Shown here: one piece after another, positions 1 through 6,006 of the stretch | How the letters are laid out: each line of letters starts with the position of its first letter | Position numbering within the stretch: position 1 is the first letter of the stretch | Assembly (NCBI GenBank): GCA_002366645.1 | Contig: DFBM01000164.1 | Location: 1 to 7,212 of the forward strand | Source: Rhodobacterales bacterium UBA3080 | GTDB taxonomy: Bacteria; Pseudomonadota; Alphaproteobacteria; Rhodobacterales; Rhodobacteraceae | DNA length: 7,212 nucleotides | Reading direction: 5' to 3' | The notes under the pieces: model-generated | Seen by the model: the letters and a program-made list of their open reading frames with translations, nothing else | The model's database searches: none | Told to the model about the DNA's origin: nothing | Program-made: the position numbers and the translations under genes

Positions 1-1376
1 AGGTCGCTGTCACGAGTGCGGTGGTTGGTTATATTCACACGAATGGCGGTTTGTCCGTTGACCTTGGTGGTCGACGGTGCGGCTATGCCCCGAACCTGTA
101 GTTCGATCACTATGTTTTCGTTCAACTGGTCAAGGCCGACAGAGTTGCCCGTAAAACGGAAACAGACAATTCCGGTGGCAACTGGCGCTAAAAGCTCCAG
201 TTGCGGTTGTGCCAGAACGAGATGTTCGAGTTGTTTGGCTTGCAGGCAGTTTTTGGTAATCGCTGCGCCGAGTTTTTCGGTGCCATGCTCGACAAACTGC
301 AACCAGATTTTCAGCGCACGAAACCCGCGCGACAGTTCGGGGCCATATTCGGTTGGCCAAGGGTTTCCAGCGGCCAGCCCGCGTTCAGCCCCTTTCAGGT
401 AATCGGGGCGTTCCGTGAAAGCGGCCCGGTGGAGTTTTTCGTCGCGGATCAGCACAAATCCGGCATCGTAATTCACGTGCAACCACTTATGGAAGTCAAA
501 AGCGATGGAGTCGGCACGGTTTATACCGGTCAGCCGCCCGCGAAGATGATCGCTTAGCACGCCGCTGGCGCCAAATGCCCCGTCGATATGGAACCAGAGG
601 TTTTCGCGGTCGGCAATGTCGGCGATGGCTTCGAGGTCGTCGATGGCACCGACGTTGACGCTGCCGGCAGTTCCGACGACGCAAAAGGGTTCGAAACCGG
701 CGGCGCGGTCTCTGGCAATCGCGGCCTCAAGGGCTTCGGTGTCCATCTCGAAGGCGGCGTTGACGGGCACAAGTCGCAAGGCGTCACTGCCCAAACCGAG
801 CATGTCGAACGCCCGTGAAACGCAGCTGTGGGCCTGTGCGGAGGTGTAGCCGACCAGCTTGGCCTCGCCTAAACCGGCTTTGCGGCTGTTTGGTCCGATA
901 CGATCGTCACGGGCTGTTTTTAGTGCGATTATGGTGGCGATGGAGGTGCCGGAAACGATCAGGCCGCTGGAGCCTGTGGGGAAATCGAACATCTGCCGGA
1001 CCCATTCGACCACCTGTTTTTCGACGTATATCGCGCCGTGATCGCGGCCACCCAGATTGGCGTTCATCGCCGCTGCGGCGATTTCCGCGACCATGCCGCC
1101 CGGGGAACCGGAACCATGGACCCAGCCGAAAAACCGCGGATGGGTATTGCCAACGCCATAGGGCAACAGCGCCTGAACAGCCTGTTGCGCGCCCGTGATG
1201 CCTTCGCCTTTGGTGGGCAAATCCAGCGTCAGGGATTGCTTGAGGTCGTCGGGAAGTGGTGTCCAGACCGGACCGTCACTGGCCGATTGCATCTTGTCGA
1301 GCGACGCTTCGAGCATTTTATGCGCGGCGGCCCGAAAGGCGTCCCAATCGTCTGGATCGAGTGTTGAAATCGACAT
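1..1376 (-). CDS. PLP-dependent group II amino-acid decarboxylase (aromatic-L-amino-acid decarboxylase-like), 3' end cut off by window
   Basis: Reverse-strand translation from the ATG at 1374-1376 gives 458 codons with no stop before the window edge. The extreme C-terminus is missing. Landmarks seen: HPRFFGW near residue 79; the PLP-stacking His183 (QAHS); GTAGSVNVGAIDDL 235-248; HIDGAFG with Asp265, which binds the pyridine nitrogen; and HKW with the Schiff-base Lys297. Tyr326 in the PDYLK loop lies 29 residues after the lysine, the spacing of the catalytic Tyr332/Lys303 pair in animal DOPA decarboxylase. Keeping that Tyr argues for true decarboxylation rather than the oxidative deamination of Phe variants. 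The reaction would be amino acid to amine plus CO2, in the cytoplasm. The substrate (Tyr, Trp, Phe, DOPA or other) cannot be read from sequence. A strong AGGAGG lies 6 nt before the ATG and overlaps the trkH stop, leaving only 10 nt between the genes, so expression is probably operonic and translationally coupled. Confidence 0.93.
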   Translation of the reverse strand, partial: MSISTLDPDDWDAFRAAAHKMLEASLDKMQSASDGPVWTPLPDDLKQSLTLDLPTKGEGITGAQQAVQALLPYGVGNTHPRFFGWVHGSGSPGGMVAEIAAAAMNANLGGRDHGAIYVEKQVVEWVRQMFDFPTGSSGLIVSGTSIATIIALKTARDDRIGPNSRKAGLGEAKLVGYTSAQAHSCVSRAFDMLGLGSDALRLVPVNAAFEMDTEALEAAIARDRAAGFEPFCVVGTAGSVNVGAIDDLEAIADIADRENLWFHIDGAFGASGVLSDHLRGRLTGINRADSIAFDFHKWLHVNYDAGFVLIRDEKLHRAAFTERPDYLKGAERGLAAGNPWPTEYGPELSRGFRALKIWLQFVEHGTEKLGAAITKNCLQAKQLEHLVLAQPQLELLAPVATGIVCFRFTGNSVGLDQLNENIVIELQVRGIAAPSTTKVNGQTAIRVNITNHRTRDSD

Positions 1377-1382
1377 CGGCCC

Positions 1383-1388
1383 CCTCCT
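1383..1388 (-). promoter_or_regulatory. Shine-Dalgarno of the decarboxylase, overlapping the trkH stop
   Basis: The reverse strand reads AGGAGG, 6 nt from the ATG at 1376. It shares two bases with the trkH TAG stop (1389-1387). This fixes the decarboxylase start and suggests ribosomes finishing trkH help initiate the next gene. Confidence 0.85.
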
Positions 1389-2835
1389 AATGCCGCCAGA
1401 AGGCAGCTGTGAACAGGACATAGACTGCCATTAGTTCCAGACGACCGATCAGCATCGCGGCACTTAAAACCCATTTCGCAGAATCTGGCAGAGGTGCGAA
1501 ATTCCCTGATGGGCCGATGACCTCGCCCAACCCCGGACCGACGTTAGCCAGCGCAGTCGCCGCGCCAGAAATCGCGGTGACGGGATCGAGGCCGAGCAAG
1601 CCGAGGATGATAGTCAGCGTCGCTAGTGTCAGCATAAAAGCCACAAAGAACGCCATGACCGAGCTAAGGATGTCCTCGCCGACCCGCCGACCCTGATACC
1701 GCGGTGTGAAGATGCCGTTCGGACTATGGATTTTCTGGATCTGGCTACGGATGGCGGCGGCGAGCAACTGGAACCGGAAGATTTTGATCGAGCAGCAGGT
1801 CGAGCCCGCGCAGCCACCGACCAACCCCATCAGGAAGAACAGCATCACCGGAAAGGCGCCCCAGAGTCCATAATCGGTGCTGGCATATCCTGTGCCGGTC
1901 AGGATCGAGGTGACGTTAAAAACGGATTGCCGGAATGCGCCTTCGGCCCCTGCACCCGCATCGAAGTGCCGGAAAAGGGCCATGCCGATGACCAGCAGAG
2001 TCCAAAAGCCGAAAAATGCCCAGACTTGCGAGTCGCGAAACAACGGCTGGGCACTGCCGTTCAGCATTTGCACGTAGCGGATGAATGGCAGGCTGGCGAG
2101 CATCATGAACACTGTTGCCACGTATTCGACACCACCGCCGAAACCGGCGAAGGAGGAATCGTAGTTCGAGAAGCCTCCGGTGGCGACAGTGGTCAGGGAG
2201 TGTACGACCGCGTCGAAAAACTGCATGCCGACGGCGGCGTAGGAAAAAACGCAGGCAACAGTCAGAAGCAGATAAACAACGGCGATAGAGCTGGCGATCT
2301 GACCTGCGCGGGGGAGAACCTTGCCGATGGTGTCAAACCCTTCGGAACGGAAGATCTGCATACCACCAACCTTGAGGGTTGGCAGGAAGGCCATCGCAAC
2401 AACAATAATACCGACGCCGCCGAACCATTGCATCAGGCCACGCCAGAGCAGTGTGCCTTTTGGCAGGGTATCGAGGTTTGAAAACACAGTCGAACCGGTG
2501 GTGGTCAGACCCGACATCGCTTCGAAAAACGCATCGGTGTAGCTGGCATTCGGCTCGCCTAGCCAAAAAGGGAGCGCGCCGAATATCGGCAGCACCAGCC
2601 AGCTCGACGTGGTTAACAGAAAGGTTTGTTGCAGGGATAGTGAGTCGAGCCGCGCGTTGGCAGTGGACAGTGTCAGCAAACCGCCGGCGACGACTGTAAT
2701 CGTCGCACATAGTGCAAATGTGCCGGCACTTTCGGCTCCGGACAGGAAATCGACGGCAAAGGGCACGAGCATTGTCAGGCCAAGCGCCGCGACCAGCAGG
2801 CCGATGATATATCCAACGGGTCTAAAATCAATCAT
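1387..2835 (-). CDS. trkH: TrkH-family potassium uptake membrane subunit
   Basis: Inner-membrane K+ channel subunit of the Trk system; it normally works with the cytoplasmic NAD/ATP-binding TrkA, which is not in this window. The protein is strongly hydrophobic throughout and carries four selectivity-filter P-loops: TTTGST (111-116), VATGGFS (217-223), LTGTGYAS (312-319) and ANVGPGLG (430-437). The late GRLE motif (464-467) is also typical. I chose the ATG at 2835, giving 482 aa beginning MIDFRPVGYI, because this matches the length (483 aa) and N-terminal style (M-x-F-R) of E. coli TrkH. The frame is open further, to a TTG at 2922 (511 aa), but those 29 residues are polar and look like non-coding leader. 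No good Shine-Dalgarno precedes either start; a 13 bp palindrome abuts the ATG. In the loop after the third pore the usual GSTxGGIK reads GSTCCSIK. The gene lies 114 nt after folE and feeds directly into the decarboxylase. Confidence 0.93.
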   Translation of the reverse strand: MIDFRPVGYIIGLLVAALGLTMLVPFAVDFLSGAESAGTFALCATITVVAGGLLTLSTANARLDSLSLQQTFLLTTSSWLVLPIFGALPFWLGEPNASYTDAFFEAMSGLTTTGSTVFSNLDTLPKGTLLWRGLMQWFGGVGIIVVAMAFLPTLKVGGMQIFRSEGFDTIGKVLPRAGQIASSIAVVYLLLTVACVFSYAAVGMQFFDAVVHSLTTVATGGFSNYDSSFAGFGGGVEYVATVFMMLASLPFIRYVQMLNGSAQPLFRDSQVWAFFGFWTLLVIGMALFRHFDAGAGAEGAFRQSVFNVTSILTGTGYASTDYGLWGAFPVMLFFLMGLVGGCAGSTCCSIKIFRFQLLAAAIRSQIQKIHSPNGIFTPRYQGRRVGEDILSSVMAFFVAFMLTLATLTIILGLLGLDPVTAISGAATALANVGPGLGEVIGPSGNFAPLPDSAKWVLSAAMLIGRLELMAVYVLFTAAFWRH

Positions 2836-2836
2836 A

Positions 2837-2849
2837 GCCAAGGCTTGGC
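2837..2849. repeat. 13 bp perfect palindrome at the trkH start
   Basis: GCCAAG-G-CTTGGC, two 6 bp arms around one base, ends one base before the chosen trkH ATG. In RNA it could form a 5 bp stem with a 3 nt loop exactly where the ribosome binds, or it could be a protein operator. A function is not shown by the sequence. Confidence 0.5.
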
Positions 2850-2949
2850 CTTTGACCGCTAAACTGTCAAGCAGAAGCCTTAAATCCGTGCTGATGTTCT
2901 GTGATTTAAAGTAAACCGGCAAGTCTGGCCTGCCGATCTATTGTTGGAT

Positions 2950-3585
2950 TCAGCTACCGCGATTTACCGGATTGCCGATCGTGTTCAGGAATTCTTTGCG
3001 CAAGGAACGATCCTCGCGGAATTCGCCTAGCATCGTCGATGTCACCATCGAGACGCCCGGTTTATGGACACCGCGGGTCGACATGCAGTGATGCTCGCCT
3101 TCCAGTACAACGGCGACGCCGCGGGGTTCGAGCACGTCAAACAGCGATTGCGCGATCTGTGCCGTCATCTTTTCCTGCACCTGAAGGCGTTTTGCATAAG
3201 CATCGACAACGCGGGCGAGCTTGGAAATACCTACCACGCGGTCCGTTGGAATATAGCCGATATGGGCCACACCGATGATCGGTGCCATGTGATGCTCGCA
3301 ATAAGATTCGTAGCGGATGTCGCGCAAAACGACCATTTCGTCATAACCTTCAACCTCACCAAAGGTGCGTTGAAGCATGTCGACAGGGTCTTCGGAATAG
3401 CCACGGAACCACTCGCCATAGGCTTTGGTCACGCGCTTCGGGGTATCCAGCAGACCTTCACGGTTTGGATCTTCGCCCGCCCAACGCAACAAGGTGCGCA
3501 CGGCTTCTTCGGCTTCCTCGCGGGACGGCCGTTCGATGATCAACTCGTCATCATTCGCTAGTATTTCCGGGTCATAAACATTCAC
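2950..3585 (-). CDS. folE: GTP cyclohydrolase I (type IA, FolE)
   Basis: Converts GTP to 7,8-dihydroneopterin triphosphate plus formate, the first step of tetrahydrofolate (and pterin) synthesis; a cytoplasmic zinc-dependent decamer in the family. The 211 aa protein shows the complete zinc and catalytic set: Cys96, His98 and His99 in YCEHHMAPIIG, and His165/His166 with Cys167 in EGEHHCMSTRG. All lie at a constant offset of 14 from E. coli Cys110, His112, His113 and Cys181. Other signatures are LLDTPKRV (45-52), GISKLARVVDAYAKRLQVQE (119-138) and the C-terminal SxRxEFL-like segment (194-200). The start is a GTG at 3585: AGGAG at 3599-3595 lies 9 nt upstream and no in-frame ATG is nearby. Upstream is a 164 bp AT-rich gap; trkH follows 114 nt downstream. 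The intact metal ligands exclude the zinc-independent FolE2 type. Confidence 0.97.
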   Translation of the reverse strand: MNVYDPEILANDDELIIERPSREEAEEAVRTLLRWAGEDPNREGLLDTPKRVTKAYGEWFRGYSEDPVDMLQRTFGEVEGYDEMVVLRDIRYESYCEHHMAPIIGVAHIGYIPTDRVVGISKLARVVDAYAKRLQVQEKMTAQIAQSLFDVLEPRGVAVVLEGEHHCMSTRGVHKPGVSMVTSTMLGEFREDRSLRKEFLNTIGNPVNRGS

Positions 3586-3749
3586 GTCGCAACTCTCCTA
3601 TCAAAGCAAACTTGGGGCGACATAAAGCCAATTTCAAGTTAACCATCTGACAAACCCCGTTATTAACACATTATTTACTTTTTCACCAAAGTGTTAACAA
3701 AGTGTTACCATAAGGTTAATGAAATTATTATATTCGCCCTAAGGTAGAG
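3586..3749 (-). promoter_or_regulatory. AT-rich metZ-folE intergenic region with phased TTAA boxes, probable folE control region
   Basis: This is the most AT-rich part of the window. TTAA-N7-TTAC-N7-TTAA runs over 3694-3719, each core 11 bp from the next, and includes a direct repeat CAAAGTGTTA (3687-3696 and 3698-3707). A separate TTAACCAT lies at 3639-3646 and another TTAA at 3663-3666. The alphaproteobacterial cell-cycle regulator CtrA recognises TTAA-N7-TTAA, with TTAACCAT as a known half-site form, so CtrA-type control of folE is possible. Weak promoter candidates on the minus strand are TTGTTA (3700-3695), 17 bp, TAAATA (3677-3672), and a lone TATAAT at 3732-3727 without a -35. I see no convincing metZ terminator here. 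Confidence 0.45.
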
Positions 3750-4934
3750 TTAATTTATTTGTTCCAGCGCCTGCGAAATATCCGCGATCAGGTCGTCCTT
3801 GTCTTCCAATCCGACAGAAATCCGCACCAAACCGTCCGTAATGCCCAGATCCGCACGCATTTCCGGCGATAGCCGCTGATGCGTAGTGGTTGCCGGATGC
3901 GTGACCAGACTTTTGGCGTCGCCCAGATTGTTGGACAGCAAGATGATTTCGAGTGCGTTCAGGAATTTGAACGTCGCGTCCTGCCCACCCTTGATATCGA
4001 GGGCAATCACCGTTCCGCCTGCGCTCATTTGCCGTGCGGCAAGTGCATGCTGCGGATGGCTTTCGAGGCCCGGGAAGATGGTGTTGTTCACCGCCGGATG
4101 CCCTTCGAGCGCCGTTGCGATGGCCAGAGCCGAATCCGCCTGGGCGCGGCATCTGAGGTCCAATGTTTCCAAACCCTTCAGCATGACCCACGCGTTAAAC
4201 GGGCTGATCGCGCCGCCGGTGTGTTTCAGGTAGGTCTCGAAATCACCGCGAATGAATTCTTCGTCGCCAATGACGACTCCGCCAAGGCAACGCCCCTGCC
4301 CGTCGATGTGTTTGGTGGCGGAATACACGACCACGTCGGCGCCGAGTTCCAGCGTGCGCTGGAAGATCGGCGTGGCAAATACATTGTCCACCACCAGCTT
4401 CGCACCGGATGCGTGTGTGATTTCGGCGATGCCCGAAATGTCGGCAACTTCCAGTGTCGGATTGGAGATCGCCTCGACAAAGGCGATTTTGGTTTCGGGA
4501 CGCATGGCAGCGCGCCATTGTTCGAGGTCCGTACCCTCGACGAAGGTAACCTCGACGCCGAAGCTCGGCAGGAGGTTTTCGAGGATGTAGAGACAGGAAC
4601 CGAACAATGCTTTGGCGGAAACCACGTGGTCGCCAGCCTTAAGCGTGCTGAAAAGCGCGCCGTTGACGGCGGCCATGCCGGTAGCGGTGGCAAAGGCCGC
4701 CTCACCGCCTTCAAGCGCTGCAATGCGGTCTTCGAACATGGATACCGTCGGGTTGGCGTAACGCGAGTAGATGTACTCGTCATCGCCGCGATCAATAAAG
4801 CGTGCTTCGGCAGCCTCGGCGCTCGGGTAGACGTAGCCTTGCGTCATGAAGATCGCTTCCGAGACCTCGCCATACTGGCTGCGTCGCGTACCTTCATGCA
4901 CAAGCTTAGTGCGTGTTTTCCATGTGTCTGTCAT
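3750..4934 (-). CDS. metZ: O-succinylhomoserine sulfhydrylase (MetZ)
   Basis: PLP enzyme of the Cys/Met metabolism (gamma-family) group. It combines O-succinylhomoserine with sulfide to give homocysteine, the direct-sulfhydrylation route to methionine, in the cytoplasm. The 394 aa length is normal. Visible motifs: YSRYANPT (56-63), whose Tyr56 and Arg58 bind the PLP phosphate of the partner subunit; ATATGMAAVNGAL (82-94); Asp183 in VVDNVFATP, which binds the pyridine nitrogen; the Schiff-base Lys208 in YSATKHIDGQGR; SLVTHPATTTHQ (342-353); and Arg371 in VRISVGLED, the carboxylate anchor. The SATKHIDGQGRCLGG stretch and the riboswitch favour MetZ over cystathionine gamma-synthase, beta/gamma-lyase or MetY, but acyl specificity (succinyl versus acetyl) is inferred. 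The ATG at 4934 has only a weak GGA as ribosome site. The leader of about 117 nt carries a SAM-II riboswitch and a 13 bp palindrome. The gene is divergent from the glutathione transferase. Confidence 0.93.
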   Translation of the reverse strand: MTDTWKTRTKLVHEGTRRSQYGEVSEAIFMTQGYVYPSAEAAEARFIDRGDDEYIYSRYANPTVSMFEDRIAALEGGEAAFATATGMAAVNGALFSTLKAGDHVVSAKALFGSCLYILENLLPSFGVEVTFVEGTDLEQWRAAMRPETKIAFVEAISNPTLEVADISGIAEITHASGAKLVVDNVFATPIFQRTLELGADVVVYSATKHIDGQGRCLGGVVIGDEEFIRGDFETYLKHTGGAISPFNAWVMLKGLETLDLRCRAQADSALAIATALEGHPAVNNTIFPGLESHPQHALAARQMSAGGTVIALDIKGGQDATFKFLNALEIILLSNNLGDAKSLVTHPATTTHQRLSPEMRADLGITDGLVRISVGLEDKDDLIADISQALEQIN

Positions 4935-4942
4935 ATCAATAT

Positions 4943-4955
4943 CCGGAAGTTCCGG
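4943..4955. repeat. 13 bp perfect palindrome in the metZ ribosome-binding region
   Basis: CCGGAA-G-TTCCGG, 6 bp arms around one base, ends 8 nt before the metZ ATG. In RNA it can fold as CCGG-N5-CCGG and cover the only Shine-Dalgarno-like GGA. It may therefore be part of the riboswitch expression platform acting on translation, or a DNA operator. Confidence 0.5.
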
Positions 4956-4995
4956 CCCTTCTGTTATACCCTGATCGGGGCTTTATGGGCCTCGA

Positions 4996-5049
4996 CCTCT
5001 TTAGCGGAATATTTAGAGTGGCCCGCAATCCAGTCTTACAAAGCGCCAC
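4996..5049 (-). ncRNA. SAM-II riboswitch aptamer in the metZ leader
   Basis: On the minus strand, in order: P1 5' arm GTGGC (5049-5045); the loop CTTTG matching the U-rich triplex loop of SAM-II (consensus UGAUUUG); a variable segment; TTGC (5028-5025); P1 3' arm GCCAC (5022-5018), perfectly complementary over 5 bp; TCTAAA; and terminal GCTAAAGAGG (5005-4996). UUGC pairing with the terminal GCUA gives the H-type pseudoknot, and the UUU, UUGC, GCUAAA and RRGG elements are the conserved core of the class. SAM-II (originally the metA motif) is known upstream of metA, metZ and metC in alphaproteobacteria. The location, between a good promoter and a methionine gene, fits exactly. Binding of S-adenosylmethionine should turn metZ off. 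The A after the P1 arm in the loop consensus (UGAUUUG) is a C here. No second GCUAAA follows, so a SAM-II/SAM-V tandem is not present. Confidence 0.85.
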
Positions 5050-5057
5050 ATCGACGC

Positions 5058-5086
5058 TTGATAATGCCAATGACCGCTAGCGTCAA
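5058..5086 (-). promoter_or_regulatory. Sigma-70 type promoter of metZ
   Basis: Minus strand TTGACG (5086-5081), exactly 17 bp, then TATCAA (5063-5058). Transcription would begin near 5051, only one or two bases before the 5' arm of the riboswitch P1 stem, and give a leader of about 117 nt. The fit between predicted start and aptamer boundary supports both calls. Confidence 0.75.
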
Positions 5087-5294
5087 CGGCGCTGTTGTCA
5101 CGAACAGGCAAGTGTGAAGGGTGACAATGACACTTCTTGAATTGCTGCACAGGAAGGCCCCTTGTCGGGACATGCCGTCGGAGCTGGTCAGGCCTAGCGC
5201 ACGAAGTTCCGTACGGTCACGAATACGCGACGAGGCTTGATCTCTCGCGAAAAACCTCCATTCTCAAACTTCGAACAAAGCTGGAGCTTCAGAA
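5064..5294. other. Remainder of the metZ-gst divergent gap
   Basis: Together with the metZ leader this makes a 360 bp gap without a recognised gene. It holds the metZ promoter at its left end and a pair of interleaved inverted repeats: TTGTCAC (5095-5101) with GTGACAA (5121-5127), and AAGTGT (5110-5115) with ACACTT (5130-5135). There is one short open frame, ATG 5127 to stop 5240, 37 Arg-rich codons preceded by AAGGG 5 nt upstream. It matches nothing I recognise and I do not call it a gene. I see no strong plus-strand promoter for the transferase. Confidence 0.5.
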
Positions 5295-6005
5295 ATGACC
5301 AAACCAATCGAACTATATTACTGGCCAACCCCGAATGGTTGGAAGATCACAATTGCGCTCGAAGAAATGGGGCTGCCGTATAACGTCAATCTCGTGGATA
5401 TCGGCAAGGGCGAGCAGTTTGAGCCGGAGTTCCTGAAGATCGCACCCAACAACCGGATGCCCGCGATAATTGACGCGGATGGACCGGATGGAGAGCCGAT
5501 CGCGATTTTCGAAAGCGGGGCTATTTTGCAGTACTTAGCGCGCAAAACCGGCAAGTTCGGCGGCACGTCGGAACGCAACCGGATCGAAGTTGACCAGTGG
5601 CTAATGTGGCAAATCGGTGGTTTGGGACCAATGGCCGGTCAGGCACACCACTTCTTGAAATACGCGCCTATGATGAATCCGCCACAGGATCTGCCCTATG
5701 CGAAAGACCGTTACCGCAACGAAACCGGCCGTCTTTATGGCGTACTGAACCGCCGTCTTGAGGGGCGGGATTACGTTGCAGGCGAATACTCGATTGCCGA
5801 TATGGCGATTTGGCCGTGGGCGTGTTTGTGGGAAGGTCAACAGCAGGACATTAAGGAGTTCCCGCATATGGAAGCGTGGCTGGATCGTATGTACGCCCGC
5901 CCAGCAGTAAAAGCCGGACGTGCGGTTGCCAAGGATAACCGCATGGAAGCAGGCCAAAGCAAAGAAGCCCAGAAAATTCTGTTCGGTCAGAAAGCGGATT
6001 CCTGA
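5295..6005 (+). CDS. yfcG: Nu-class glutathione S-transferase, YfcG-like disulfide-bond oxidoreductase
   Basis: Cytoplasmic GST-fold protein of 236 aa. The N-terminal thioredoxin-like domain (about 1-85) carries the Nu-class signature YWPTPNGWKITIALEE, with Thr12 and Asn14 where E. coli YfcG uses Thr9 and Asn11 to hold glutathione. It also has PNNRMPAI with cis-Pro56 and FESGAILQYLA with the glutathione-binding Glu73-Ser74. The helical domain contains WQIGGLGPMAGQAHHF (105-120) and the YSIADMAIWPW N-capping box (165-175), both near-identical in style to YfcG. Family members reduce disulfides or organic peroxides with glutathione and are poor at classical conjugation. The ATG is supported by GGAG at 5283-5286, 8 nt upstream. 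The protein is about 20 residues longer than E. coli YfcG, mostly as a charged C-terminal tail. It is transcribed alone, and its stop lies one base from the stop of the opposing gene. Confidence 0.93.
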   Translation: MTKPIELYYWPTPNGWKITIALEEMGLPYNVNLVDIGKGEQFEPEFLKIAPNNRMPAIIDADGPDGEPIAIFESGAILQYLARKTGKFGGTSERNRIEVDQWLMWQIGGLGPMAGQAHHFLKYAPMMNPPQDLPYAKDRYRNETGRLYGVLNRRLEGRDYVAGEYSIADMAIWPWACLWEGQQQDIKEFPHMEAWLDRMYARPAVKAGRAVAKDNRMEAGQSKEAQKILFGQKADS

Positions 6006-6006
6006 A

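Noticed and set aside
16..557. Overlapping plus-strand frames of 128 and 118 codons
   Set aside because: Both are antisense to the decarboxylase frame that carries the conserved PLP residues.
1726..2481. 251-codon open frame on the plus strand
   Set aside because: Antisense to trkH, whose four pore motifs lie on the other strand; highly charged, low-complexity translation typical of shadows.
2842..2870. TTGACA (2870-2865, minus strand) as a trkH promoter
   Set aside because: At 17 bp spacing the -10 would be CAAGCC, and the start would fall inside the trkH start region; no usable -10.
3705..3720. TTACC-ATAA-GGTTAA as a metZ terminator
   Set aside because: The stem is at most five weak pairs with a bulge and no clear U-run; better explained as part of the TTAA box array.
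4935..4995. Tandem SAM-V riboswitch after the SAM-II aptamer
   Set aside because: No second UUGC/GCUAAA pair is present between the aptamer and the metZ ATG.
3879..5117. 412-codon open frame on the plus strand
   Set aside because: It lies antisense to metZ, whose motifs are all intact, and extends through the metZ promoter and riboswitch; its composition matches no family. It is a frame shadow.
5237..5265. TTGATC (5237-5242) as a promoter for the transferase
   Set aside because: At 16-18 bp spacing the -10 candidates match the consensus at only about three positions, so it is not supportable.
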